In this document: in pieces, positions 9,647-18,770 of the stretch | How positions within the stretch are numbered: the stretch's first letter is position 1 | Layout of the letters: every line of letters starts with the position of its first letter | DNA from: Stephanodiscus triporus | Taxonomy: Eukaryota > Bacillariophyta > Thalassiosirophyceae > Thalassiosirales > Thalassiosiraceae | Assembly (NCBI GenBank): GCA_036939755.1 | Contig: JALLAZ010000001.1 | Coordinates: 1 to 31,177 of the forward strand | DNA length: 31,177 nucleotides | Direction of reading: 5' to 3' | Translations under genes and position numbers: made by a program | The notes under the pieces: model-generated | What the model was told of the DNA's origin: nothing | Database searches by the model: none | The model's input: the letters and a program-made list of their open reading frames with translations, nothing else

Positions 9647-10708
9647 TCATTCGGAAGTGCCACTCGCGCTCGAACATTCCAATGCGGCATCATCGCTGTC
9701 GGCCTCCCAAACGCGGTCCATCACGCGTCCCATCCAAGCCTGCCACTCCCGTCGGAGTTCCGTCGTGACCGCACTCTTCATGTGATGCCTGTCCTTCGCC
9801 CAGTGCGAATGCGGATCCACGTTCGTCAGCATCGACTCGAACGTCGTTTGGTCCAGCACGAGGAAATGTCCTATTCGGGCCCTATCGATCACCTCGCGCA
9901 ATCGCATCGTCCTTCGATGGCGCGATCCGTCGTCGGAGGACGTGCCATTTTCGCTCGCCCCGACGTCGTCGTCGTCGACTCCCTCGAGACCGATCAGCTC
10001 CTCGGTCGCGACGTGGAGGAGGTACTTTCGCAAACATATCCTGTGAGCCCCGTCCACCATCCTGTAGGGCAAATGGCATGGATTGTTGGCCCTCATGGGA
10101 GGGGGGGGATTGGCAACGATTATCCCGGGTATGTCGATGCACGACGAGGACACGCGCGCAGTCGACCGGAGCTGTTTCGCGCACGATGCATCCCAAGGGA
10201 GGCCGGCAGAATGTCGCGATCCTCCTCGTCCTTCGGTCGTATTATTATTCGGCGAATCCATCCCCTTGTGACAAATCAACGAGATGTCGACGGGGACCGG
10301 AAGCAGATTCCGTCCCCTCGACCAATCGAGAAGGTCGAACACCCTGGCGTAATATTTATCGCCGTCGTCCTCCTCGGCGGAGATCGTCGAAGGGACATCA
10401 CGAGACGACGACGTCGACGGGCGATGTAGGCGGGGAAATGCCACCTCCCATCCCGGCGGATCCCACGTCGAGTGGCGCGCCGAGAGCACCCACCGGAAGA
10501 ACGTGCCGTCGTCGCCGTCGTCGTCATTTTCGAGCAATCTCCTCACGTCGTCGCCCTTGCAGGAGTGCGAGGCCAATACATCCGACGAGGATTGGGGGAG
10601 ATGACGATGGACGGCGGCTGGCTCGGCGTCTTCGTCGTTGTCATTGGCCCGGACGAGGATGTGCAGCAGTAGCAGGAATAATACTACATCATAAAACCGA
10701 GTTGTCAT
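9647..10708 (-). CDS. Secreted or ER-lumen protein with ParB/sulfiredoxin-like motif
   Basis: This encodes about 353 aa from the first true ATG; the open frame continues upstream only through a TTG. The N-terminus (MTTRFYDVVLFLLLLHILVRA) is a clear signal peptide or anchor, followed by acidic sequence. The middle reads LLPVPVDISLI, later IPGIIVA and then YRMVDGAHRICLRKYLL. That order resembles the ParB/sulfiredoxin fold, in which a V-D-I-x-x-I strand is followed by the nucleotide-binding box with a D-G-x-H-R core. The C-terminal third is helical, with no motif I recognise. ParB-fold proteins include DNA-segregation CTPases, nucleases, sulfiredoxin and small-molecule kinases, so the reaction cannot be named. 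An ATP-dependent enzyme of the secretory pathway is conceivable but is inference. Confidence 0.72.
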   Translation of the reverse strand: MTTRFYDVVLFLLLLHILVRANDNDEDAEPAAVHRHLPQSSSDVLASHSCKGDDVRRLLENDDDGDDGTFFRWVLSARHSTWDPPGWEVAFPRLHRPSTSSSRDVPSTISAEEDDGDKYYARVFDLLDWSRGRNLLPVPVDISLICHKGMDSPNNNTTEGRGGSRHSAGLPWDASCAKQLRSTARVSSSCIDIPGIIVANPPPPMRANNPCHLPYRMVDGAHRICLRKYLLHVATEELIGLEGVDDDDVGASENGTSSDDGSRHRRTMRLREVIDRARIGHFLVLDQTTFESMLTNVDPHSHWAKDRHHMKSAVTTELRREWQAWMGRVMDRVWEADSDDAALECSSASGTSE

Positions 10709-11060
10709 GTCACGGAGGATGTTGTTGACTGCGATTAGGAGCCGACCAGACAGAGAGGGTGACGGCAAGGCGGTGAGTCTCGGGGCGGAGAAAAAGTACG
10801 ATAGGGTTGCACAACTAAATAAAACATAAGTATTTGCAATACGATATTACGATATCATCAAAAATAAGTTTGACATTCATTATCGGGTACGATACTCTAA
10901 GAATTAAAATAATTAAAACTAGAGTACCTGTTTTTTGTAATTTAGTACTTACAATACAGCAGCATTCAGCTGCTGCGTTTCAATTCAACCCCATAAAATA
11001 ATATCTATTCATATCAGGTGTAAAATAAAACCAAAGCCCTGTCCATTAGAAATAACAAAC
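10709..11060. promoter_or_regulatory. Divergent 5' region between ParB-like gene and BUD31
   Basis: This 352-base AT-rich gap lies between two divergent start codons, so both promoters are expected here. It contains the inverted repeat at 10957-10975 (seven-base arms CAGCAGC/GCTGCTG around ATTCA), about 85 bases before the BUD31 ATG. Whether the repeat acts in DNA or in the BUD31 leader RNA cannot be told. Confidence 0.5.
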
Positions 11061-11927
11061 ATGTCGACCAACCGGTGGGATCCCAAGGCCAAGAAGCCCC
11101 CCAAGGGATTCGCCTACCTCGCACCCGTCCTCTCCTCCCTCGAGAACGAACTACGCGACAAGGTCCGCGAGTCCAACGCCGGCAAGCGCAACACCGAGTC
11201 GATGTGGCCGGTCCACCAGATCAACTGGCAGCGATCGAGGTACGTGTACGACATGTACTACTCCCACCACAAGATAACGAAGAAAGTTTACGAGTACTGC
11301 GTGAGGAACAGGCTCGTGGACGCCGCCCTCATCGCCAAGTGGAAGAAGACGGGATACGAGCGACTTTGCTCGACGTACGTGATAAATTCGAACAATTACA
11401 AGTTCGGCACGACGTCGATATGCCGCGTCCCGCTGAAGGACAGGTCGCCGGAGCAGAGGCTAGCGATGGACCCGACGACGGGCTGTCGCGGATGCGCGAG
11501 CGGTGTGGGACAGCCGAGGAATATATTCGGGAACAAGTACGGCCAGAACCTCGCGGCGGTGCAAATCGCGAGGGAGGCGAGGATGGAGGAGTTGGAACGG
11601 AGGGGGCGTTCGGGGGAGGGAGGAGCTCGTCGCTCAAACGACGGCGATGCCGGCGGGGGGGGAAGGATGCGGAAGGGGGAGGGGGACAGCGAGACGGAGG
11701 AGGATGACGACGACGACGACAGCGACGACGACGACGATTACGGTCCGACTCCCGCCGCTGGCGTTTGGGCGGGGGGGAGAAAGCTGGAGTCGGAGAGCGA
11801 GAGGCTCGCGGAGGTCGGTGGCGACGGCGGCGGCAACGACCGCGGATTGGAAGACGACGACGATGATGATGACGATGACGACGACGAGGATGCTCCTCGG
11901 CATCAGTCGAAGAAATTGAAAACCTGA
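11061..11927 (+). CDS. BUD31: BUD31/G10 spliceosomal protein with acidic C-terminal extension
   Basis: This encodes 288 aa without an intron. Residues 5-155 follow the BUD31 (G10) family closely: GKRNTESMWPVHQI, SRYVYDMYY, KVYEYCV, LIAKWKKTGYERLC, FGTTSICRVP and GCRGC. BUD31 is a core factor of the activated spliceosome and binds several zinc ions through conserved cysteines in its C-terminal part. Here the usual C-C-x-x-C, C-x-C and C-x-x-C-G-C-R-G-C sets are reduced to single cysteines plus GCRGC. Family members are about 145-160 aa; this one adds about 130 residues rich in Gly, Arg and then Asp/Glu runs, ending KKLKT. The gene is convergent with the next gene, with 117 bases between stop codons. 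Identity is secure; metal binding is doubtful. Confidence 0.93.
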   Translation: MSTNRWDPKAKKPPKGFAYLAPVLSSLENELRDKVRESNAGKRNTESMWPVHQINWQRSRYVYDMYYSHHKITKKVYEYCVRNRLVDAALIAKWKKTGYERLCSTYVINSNNYKFGTTSICRVPLKDRSPEQRLAMDPTTGCRGCASGVGQPRNIFGNKYGQNLAAVQIAREARMEELERRGRSGEGGARRSNDGDAGGGGRMRKGEGDSETEEDDDDDDSDDDDDYGPTPAAGVWAGGRKLESESERLAEVGGDGGGNDRGLEDDDDDDDDDDDEDAPRHQSKKLKT

Positions 11928-12044
11928 GGGGCGATGAGTAGACATAGTCGTACTCGTGCCGAGAACTAAAATGATAAATCATGGTAGTTTTTATATATGA
12001 AAATGGCAGATATATTTTTCGACATGCAAATGGACAGCAACCCA

Positions 12045-14639
12045 TCAGGGTACTGATCGCGTGGTGTAGTCTCCAAGCCACGTGCAAATATCCAACGCGA
12101 TCCTGGCCCGACGGATCCATCTCGTCGCGTCAGCCCTCTCCCACCCTCTTCGCTCGGCGGACGACGATGACGACGACAACGCCCCGGCGACGGGGGGGGG
12201 GGAGGACATGGCATCGAGGAGCATCCCCGGCGCGGATTTCCAAAACGCCAAATCCCGCGGGGTGCAGGAGCGCGCGTTGTCCTGGAGCGATTCCAGCGCA
12301 TCCTGATCGCCGTCGAGTATCTCGAGCATGATCTCTATCATGGCGCGCGATCGCGAGGCATCGATCCATCCCTCGACGGCGTCGCACGAGGGAGGAGGAT
12401 GGGGGGGGGAGGAAAGAGAACGGCCACTACTCTCATCGGTGAGCAGGGAGAGGATGCGTTCGGGTTCGGAATTGGCCATCTCTCTCCAGTTCCGCACGTC
12501 GTTGTCGAGCAGGATGCCCGCCCAGGACTTCGCCGTCGTGTCGTCGTAGGACTTTCCATCCCCGCCTTCCATTATGCACTCGATCAGCTCGTCTATGTCA
12601 TCCTCGACGGGCGTGACCAAAGTCCAATCATCCTCGAGAGGCGTGTCGAGTTTTTGGAGACGCGCATCGGCGACGTTAAAATTCTCGAATCTTGCCATCG
12701 CGTCCTTGGCCCTGCGCTCGCGTTCGGTCGACTCCGCGCTATCTTTCTCATCGGCCATGGCCGCGATCAACGCCGACTCCGCCAGGTCCTCGACGGCCTT
12801 CACCCTCGCTTCCGCGGCGCCATCGTCTCGAGATGCACCATCGGCGGATGATCGAGTCGACGCCCCCGCCGCCGCGCCGCCGACGGCACGTTGCTTCATA
12901 TTCTCCCTCGCCTTCTCGCTCGGCGCTCTCATCCTACCCCCCCGATCGAGGTGCGACCAGTCCAATTGCGGCATCGTCGATCGGAGCATGTCCTCCACGG
13001 ACGGCCTCGCGGTCGCGGGGCGTCGGTCCTCCGTCGGGCCGTCGCTGCAGTGATACACCAACGACCAGAAGGCCCGGGGGGACAACTGTGCGATCAGGAC
13101 GGGACGGAGCCTGCCATCCGCGTTCTCTCCGCCGCCGCCGCCGCCGCCGTGATCGCCTGTGGCGCCCGCATCGTCGGACGGGTCGGCGTTGTAAACCGAC
13201 TCGAGCACGCTCCTGAGAACGGCTAGTCCGATTATCTCCACCCGCTCTTCGTATTTCCCCCTGCCATCCATCCCCTTGGAGTACGACACGGCATACAAAG
13301 CCCTGCCGAGGACGTTGTTGGCATCGACGACGACTCGGTCGGCGCCACCACCTGCTTCGCCGTCCTCCTCCTCCTCCTCCCCGCCCTCCGCCCTCGGAGG
13401 AACGTGATCGTCCGCCGTCCCCAAAACCACCCCCCTCCCGTCCACGACGCTCCCGCCCTTGACCCTACGCAGGGAGTATTCCCCCGCATCTACGGCCGCG
13501 ACGCGCGCGGCGGCGCGAGACGCCTCGTACGTTTTCGCGACGGCGCCCCTCATCGCCATACGCAGGTACCTTCCCACGTTCCCGCCTCCGCCCGCGCCTC
13601 CTCCTCCTCCTCCCAGCGACGACAGCAGCCCGTTCGCGACGTCGTCCTCGCTCCCGAACGCCGCAACTCCCCCCCCCCTCCCATTCTTCGACGCGATGCG
13701 CGACGAAGGCGAAGATCCGGCGAACGACTTGCCATCGGATAGACGATAGCCCGGCCCATCCATCTTTGTCTCCCTCGGTCGTCGCCTCCTCCCGCCGCCC
13801 GCATCATCATTGCCCCCGAAGCCGACGACGTTGTTGCCGTTGCCGTTGCCGTTGCCGCTGCCGCTGGTCTTCGATAACGCGGCACCTCCCCTCGCTTCCT
13901 TCTTCCGCCTCGGACGCGACGTCGACGAAGACGACGTCATCCCCATCGTCGTCGTCGTCGTCGTCATCGCGGCGTCCTGGGCGGCGATGACCTCCTTGAA
14001 ATTCGCCGAGGCCGCGATTGCCGACGCGCGCTTCCGACGACGACTGCGACCCCCCTCCCCCCCGCCGTCGTCGTTGTCGTCGTCCGAGGCCGACGGAGGT
14101 GGAGGCCTCGGTCCGTCGTCGCCCTCCTTCCCCCCGTCGTCGACGTCCGCGTCGCCGCCTTCCCTCGCGTCGTTCGACGACGAAAGCGACGACGACTTTG
14201 GCACGAACCTCACGATCAGGCTTTCGTTCGGGCGTATGCCGAGGTCGCGCATCGTGGTCGTCGTCGTCGTCGTCGCGATCGCGACGTCGTCGTCGTCCCC
14301 CCTCCCCCCCAATTCCCGGGGGGGGAACCCCGCGAGGAGAGTCGCGCCGTACCAAGACCGGCGGCCGTCGGAGGGGTGGTCGACGACACCGAACAGGGCG
14401 AGTACGTCCCGCTCGAGCGAGCCCAACGTCGACGACGGACGCAGTCGCAGCTCGATGCGTCTGGTCGTCGTTTGCGGGGGGACGGCGGCGGGATCGCCCC
14501 CCCCCCTTCCCCGCTTCTTCGTCTTCTTCCCGGCGAACGACGACGACGACGACGGCGGGGCGGGGTGGGGGGGTGGTGCCGCGCCGGTGACGCGTATGGT
14601 GAATTCGGCGTCGTCGTCGACGTCGGCGGCGGAGGACAT
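12045..14639 (-). CDS. Large protein with N-terminal YOD1/OTU1-like ubiquitin fold
   Basis: A single open frame of 864 aa starts at MSSAADVDDDAEF. Residues of about 60-150 read as a ubiquitin-like (UBX-like) domain: RRIELRLRPSSTLGSLERDV, then LLAGFPPREL, then MRDLGIRPNESLIVRF. This matches the N-terminal domain of YOD1/OTU1, which contacts p97/Cdc48. No OTU cysteine-protease domain follows. Instead there is a long charged low-complexity part (about 150-350), a conserved-looking region (about 355-560, including RYLRMAMRGAVAKTYEASRAA, RRVKGGSVVDGRG and LIAQLSPRAFWSLVYHC) and a helical C-terminal region that I do not recognise. A p97-linked ubiquitin role is inference from the first domain only. 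The sequence is very GC-rich, so long antisense frames overlie it and should be ignored. Confidence 0.8.
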   Translation of the reverse strand: MSSAADVDDDAEFTIRVTGAAPPPHPAPPSSSSSFAGKKTKKRGRGGGDPAAVPPQTTTRRIELRLRPSSTLGSLERDVLALFGVVDHPSDGRRSWYGATLLAGFPPRELGGRGDDDDVAIATTTTTTTMRDLGIRPNESLIVRFVPKSSSLSSSNDAREGGDADVDDGGKEGDDGPRPPPPSASDDDNDDGGGEGGRSRRRKRASAIAASANFKEVIAAQDAAMTTTTTTMGMTSSSSTSRPRRKKEARGGAALSKTSGSGNGNGNGNNVVGFGGNDDAGGGRRRRPRETKMDGPGYRLSDGKSFAGSSPSSRIASKNGRGGGVAAFGSEDDVANGLLSSLGGGGGGAGGGGNVGRYLRMAMRGAVAKTYEASRAAARVAAVDAGEYSLRRVKGGSVVDGRGVVLGTADDHVPPRAEGGEEEEEDGEAGGGADRVVVDANNVLGRALYAVSYSKGMDGRGKYEERVEIIGLAVLRSVLESVYNADPSDDAGATGDHGGGGGGGENADGRLRPVLIAQLSPRAFWSLVYHCSDGPTEDRRPATARPSVEDMLRSTMPQLDWSHLDRGGRMRAPSEKARENMKQRAVGGAAAGASTRSSADGASRDDGAAEARVKAVEDLAESALIAAMADEKDSAESTERERRAKDAMARFENFNVADARLQKLDTPLEDDWTLVTPVEDDIDELIECIMEGGDGKSYDDTTAKSWAGILLDNDVRNWREMANSEPERILSLLTDESSGRSLSSPPHPPPSCDAVEGWIDASRSRAMIEIMLEILDGDQDALESLQDNARSCTPRDLAFWKSAPGMLLDAMSSPPPVAGALSSSSSSAERRGWERADATRWIRRARIALDICTWLGDYTTRSVP

Positions 14640-14692
14640 CGGTCGCTTTTGATTTTTTGGTCAACGTCTCGTTGATTCTCTTTGAGTTGGTC

Positions 14693-14709
14693 CCATAATA
14701 ATATTATGG
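14693..14709. repeat. Short AT palindrome upstream of the UBX-like gene
   Basis: A near-perfect 17-base palindrome (CCATAATAATATTATGG) lies about 55 bases upstream of the start of the minus-strand gene at 14639. It could be a regulatory site or chance in AT-rich DNA. Confidence 0.4.
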
Positions 14710-14765
14710 TATCTTTCTGAAGTACGGTACGTACAAACACTCTACTCTAAAACTCTACGATCGTA

Positions 14766-15195
14766 CTGTACATTTGACCTCAATTGGCAACTTGATTTGT
14801 ATCGTTCTAAATATCACAAATTCAGACCTCACACCCACTTAGATATTGTAGGGCAGGTTAAAAAAATAGGACGTCTCACTTGGGGCATGGTTTGGGGACG
14901 TAAACTGACTGAGATATGATTGGTAGAAGGTTGGTGTATTTTACTCACTTTCATTCATATTTGTTAGTAGAAAATTTAAAAATTTAAATTATCACATCTC
15001 TCTCAAAACCCAACACACGAATTGAGGGAGCTTATTTCTCGGCCCCTGCCCATGGGGTTGACAACGGTGATAGTTTATACAACCCCTCACTCAATAGGGG
15101 GTTGTATAAACTATTCAGTTTGGTAGTGACCCTCATAAAAGCTGAGAAATAAGCTCCCTCAATTAAGGGCTTGCCAATTGAGGTCAAATGTACAG
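14766..15195 (+). mobile_element. MITE copy 1, TA-flanked, 25-base terminal inverted repeats
   Basis: This 430-base element is bounded by TA on both sides (14764-14765 and 15196-15197). It has 25-base perfect terminal inverted repeats beginning CTGTACATTTGACCTC. There is no coding frame. The right half folds back: 15021-15040 pairs perfectly with 15144-15163 (20 bases), and inside it 15070-15086 pairs with 15098-15114 (17 bases). A nearly identical copy lies in reverse orientation at 26156-26577. TA flanks and short inverted termini point to the Tc1/mariner group, moved by a transposase encoded elsewhere. The right end lies about 150 bases before the NADAR-family start codon and may contribute to its leader or promoter. 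Confidence 0.9.
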
Positions 15196-15344
15196 TACGA
15201 TACGTTACTTATGACAAGCAGATGGAACTCGGTCTCCCAGTCACGAGTCAGCAGATAGGTAAGACACTCACACACTCCACATCTCACAGTGCTTCCTTTG
15301 ATTTGCTGGCAGTCCCGACCGCCCTGGAAGTAATCATTATTTGG

Positions 15345-15992
15345 ATGCCTCCCCCGGCTGCGCCCACCCCCCAAATCCGCTGGGCGGGGACGCACGCGCC
15401 CGAGGGAGGAATATCGACCGATCCGCGGGATTATGTCTTCTTCCTGAGCAAGGACGACTTCCCGTACGGGTGCTTTTCCAACGCCTATCGCGAGGGTCAT
15501 GGCCATCGCGCCGCCGCCAACGACGACGGCCCCCGTTATTGGTGCGTCAACCAGGAGCTGCACCATCGGAAGGCCCTGCTCTTCGAGGACCTCGAGACCG
15601 CTCAACTCATTCTGGACGAGAAGGACGACGCCGCCCGGATCAAGGAACTCGGACGATCGGTTCGCGGGTACGACGACGTCCGGTGGTGCGATGCGCGATA
15701 CGAAATTTGCAGGGATGCCGTGCTCGCCAAATTCACCCAGAATGGACAATTGACGGACGTGTTACTGGGAACGGAATCGAAGCTCATCGTGGAGGCGGCG
15801 CGAGATGAGGTTTGGGGAATCGGCTGCCAGGAATTCACCACCACTGCTTTGGGCGGTGTCGGTGCCAAGAATAAGGAGACGGGAGGATGGGATACCGAAC
15901 CCAAGGACTGGAGGGGGAGTAACCTTCTCGGCAGGTGTCTGATGGATGTTAGACAACATTTGAGAGGTGGTTTCGGAGCCATCTCTCATTGA
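15345..15992 (+). CDS. NADAR/YbiA-like domain protein
   Basis: About 215 aa from the ATG at 15345, chosen because the family match starts just after it. An upstream in-frame ATG at 15222 is possible; the stretch between contains a GTAAGA...GGCAG pair (15259-15312, 54 bases) that could be an intron and keeps the frame either way. Family features are the opening YVFFLSKDDFPYGCFSNAY, then VNQELHHRKALLF, RWCDARYEICRDAVLAKFTQN, LLGTESKLIVEA, DEVWGIG and GSNLLGRCLMDVRQHLR. Characterised NADAR/YbiA proteins are N-glycosidases acting on riboflavin-pathway intermediates or removing ADP-ribose from guanine bases. Which substrate applies here is unknown. The MITE copy ends just upstream. Confidence 0.9.
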   Translation: MPPPAAPTPQIRWAGTHAPEGGISTDPRDYVFFLSKDDFPYGCFSNAYREGHGHRAAANDDGPRYWCVNQELHHRKALLFEDLETAQLILDEKDDAARIKELGRSVRGYDDVRWCDARYEICRDAVLAKFTQNGQLTDVLLGTESKLIVEAARDEVWGIGCQEFTTTALGGVGAKNKETGGWDTEPKDWRGSNLLGRCLMDVRQHLRGGFGAISH

Positions 15993-16424
15993 AAAAAGCG
16001 GTGCGACTTTCAATCAAACTCTTTTCAACCGTGGACGGCGTAATCGCGACTGTGCGAACTTCCACGACTATTTTGGGATGCCGATTTTTATTCATCGTTG
16101 TGCCCTATCAAGACATGCACACGTCATTTTGGTGATTTTCAATGCTGGCGTTTGGACGAGTTTCGTGGTTAAGTGAATCATGACAAGACCCCACGGTGGA
16201 GGAATGTTCGTGAGTTGATGTCTGGCATTGACGGGTTTTACAGACACGGCTGCACGAAGACATAATTCGATGCCAAAATTCTTCCGTATCAACCAGGTTG
16301 CATTAACACTAGTCAGATATTGTCGAGTTAAACTCATTTTAGACGTCAAACGTGAACGTAAGTAGTAAAGCTATAAACATAATACCAGAACGCGGTTGCC
16401 CCAAATTATGTATAGTGTTTTCCA
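15993..16424. other. Convergent 3' gap, no feature seen
   Basis: This gap separates the ends of the NADAR-family gene (plus) and the MFS gene (minus). It should contain both 3' untranslated regions. I see no coding signal or clear repeat. Confidence 0.5.
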
Positions 16425-18051
16425 CTATATCAAACACTCGTCAGTCAAATAGTCCCGTTGCAAATAAGATGTTTCACTGCTTAAGACGTCTGTTCCTTCT
16501 TTCCTCTCCTGAACTTTGGCTGACACGCAGAGTCCCACTAAGGCAATCACGGCAAAACCTGGACTGTGATGCGGCAAGTTTAATGAGACGATAAAAAGAT
16601 GCACACCATACCAGTATGAATAACATGAGCAACCTTTCAGAATATTTGTCTATCATCACATGAAATGATTGAAGAACGACAACACTCACTATATGGCACC
16701 CGCAGACACAGGACCATAGCCATGCACCAATGCAGTTGCAAGAGCTGGAGAGAAACCAGCGGAGATGCACATCCCCAAGTTGTAACCTATGGCAGCGGAG
16801 GTAAGCCTCACTTTGGGAGAAAAGTTTTCCGGCAGCCAAGCCCACAAAGGACCAGTGAAAAGAGAAAGCAGTACACCAATTGCCCATTGGGCAAGACAAG
16901 CCTTCCATGGTACACCCCACGAGATGATCCACACCATAATTGGTCCCATAATTCCAACGCAAATAGCTCCCGTTGCCATCATTTTGTGACGTCCATATTT
17001 ATCCGACAATGTTCCTGCAGCAACTGATGTGCCGAGGAAGCCACAAACGTACGCAATCAGATTCACCCAAAAAGCCCCAGCCACCGGTGGATCAAGCAAC
17101 GTCTGCATGAAAACAGCCATCCAGACAAAGGTGACATAATACCCAGCACCTCCCAGCATAGGGGTCAAAAATGAACTCAACAACGCTGCCCAATTTTCCC
17201 TTTGAAGAGCCTCCGTTATCGGACGTTTTCGATGTAGCGACGAAGATATTGAGGAAACAATACCAACAACATCTGCTTCTTCCTCCTCATAGTCGAACTC
17301 TCCCTCATTTGGATTATGTTCTGCTCCATACAATTGAAGGACAAGTGCTGCAGGAGCGACGAGAATTCCAGTAAAGAAAGCCACACGCCATCCCCATTGA
17401 ACAAGCTGTTCATCAGTCAGGAAAGAGCGGAGTAGGGCACCGACTATATTCGCCATTATTGATCCACCCCCAGCGGAAAGCTAAAGATTGCGAAAAGGGA
17501 TTGGATGCGAATTTTAGAGGCAATGCAAATCACTCATAACCCCAAAAACTCACGCCAATCAAGGATCCATAGAAACCCCAGTGCTCCTTGGGCTTCATCT
17601 CCAAGGTATAAACCACGCTTGATGGCAACTGCCCCCCCACACTAAACCCTTGTAGACATCTGCAAATTGTCAACAACGCAGTGCTCCAGCCCCCCACCTG
17701 TTGATAGGTCGGAAGGAATCCCATTGCCACGGTCGGGATCACCATGAAGAGCATAGAGAACACCAATGCCCGTTTCCTACCTTGCACGTCGCCGATGTGT
17801 CCCGTTATTAAGCCCCCTATGGGACGCATGAGGAACGCGGAGCCGAATATGAGGTAGCTGTACGCTAGATTGTGGATCCCATCGGGCGGAAAAAATACCT
17901 GGGAAATGGTGTCGCTAAAGAAGCCGTAGATCCCAAAGTCGTACCATTCGAGGACGTTGCCGAGGACTCCGGCTATGGTTTGAATGTTGTTGTTCGCCAT
18001 AATCAATTTTGTCAGTGCGTTGTAGCTCCGAGTACAGCTAGTACGATCCAT
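16425..18051 (-). CDS. MFS transporter, metabolite:H+ symporter (ProP/ShiA-like), 3 exons
   Basis: Exon 1 is 17554-18051, exon 2 is 16690-17480 and exon 3 is 16425-16563. The introns are 17481-17553 (73 bases) and 16564-16689 (126 bases), both GTGAGT...AG. The product is 475 aa with about twelve membrane spans. The opening GVLGNVLEWYDFGIYGFFSD, the loop GHIGDVQGRKRALV after RPIGG, the SAGGGSIMANIVGALL helix and EQLVQWGWRVAFF are typical of the metabolite:H+ symporter family (proline/betaine, shikimate, alpha-ketoglutarate). Exon 3 supplies the last helix (YPGFAVIALVGLCVSAKV). The substrate cannot be read from sequence. Start is the first in-frame ATG (MDRTSC); MANNNIQ a little downstream is also possible. 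Confidence 0.88.
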
Positions 18052-18770
18052 TTTGTGCTGAAGGATAAGAGTCTCGAGATCTGGAAAATGAAAAATGTAC
18101 CATTCCACGCATGTAGAAAGGTGGGGTTTCGGAGATTACTACTTTCTTATGGTAGTACCATATGATTCTCCACATTAGCTGCACAGCTCGTTGGACGTGG
18201 ACATAAAGAGAAGATTCTGGGGCTGGCCACTCGCACGACGTCATCGTCAATATTATCTCTTGGCACAGGTAGACGGTGGAGGATAACAGAATCCGCTTCT
18301 GCATCGCGTTCGACGGTGTCTTCACGACGCTGGACTAGGCCGCGTGGCCTTCACGATCACCAACTTGTACACACTTTCATGCTACAGAGGGAGATCTGGC
18401 AGAAATGTACACCTTTTTTACATTCGTGGAATTTTGCCAAGCCTTCGATGACTTTGATTGTGCGGTCGACAATCGCGTGTCGAAGCATTACTGTTACCAC
18501 ACCTGATGGGAATGCCGCAGGAGATAGGTTCAAATGATGTATCTCGCTCACATCATGTTAATGCACAACTACTAACATCAGATTCGGATGAAATGATAAC
18601 ATGCATGTGTTGATGAAAATAATTGGTGTTGATTTGAGCTTCATTGTAAGTCTGAGCTAAGGCAATATTTCCGCATTCAACAAGTTATAAATGCGTTGTG
18701 CAAGTCATTGAATGCCCTTGGCTTCACGGTCATGTTGCTCTGGCCAAGTGCGAAAAAATAGCTGCATTCA
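18052..18770. other. Intergenic between two minus-strand genes, no gene recognised
   Basis: These 719 bases hold the promoter side of the MFS gene and the 3' side of the B9D2-like gene. A minus-strand frame at 18038-18325 begins with ATG but has no recognisable domain. I see no repeat family or RNA gene here. Confidence 0.4.

Noticed and set aside
10709..10768. Twenty extra N-terminal residues on the ParB-like protein
   Set aside because: The extended frame begins with TTG. The ATG at 10708 gives a classic signal peptide right at the start.
13807..14664. Overlapping plus- and minus-strand frames in the 5' part of the UBX-like gene
   Set aside because: These are Ser/Arg/Pro-rich compositional shadows. 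Only the frame with the ubiquitin-like domain makes sense.
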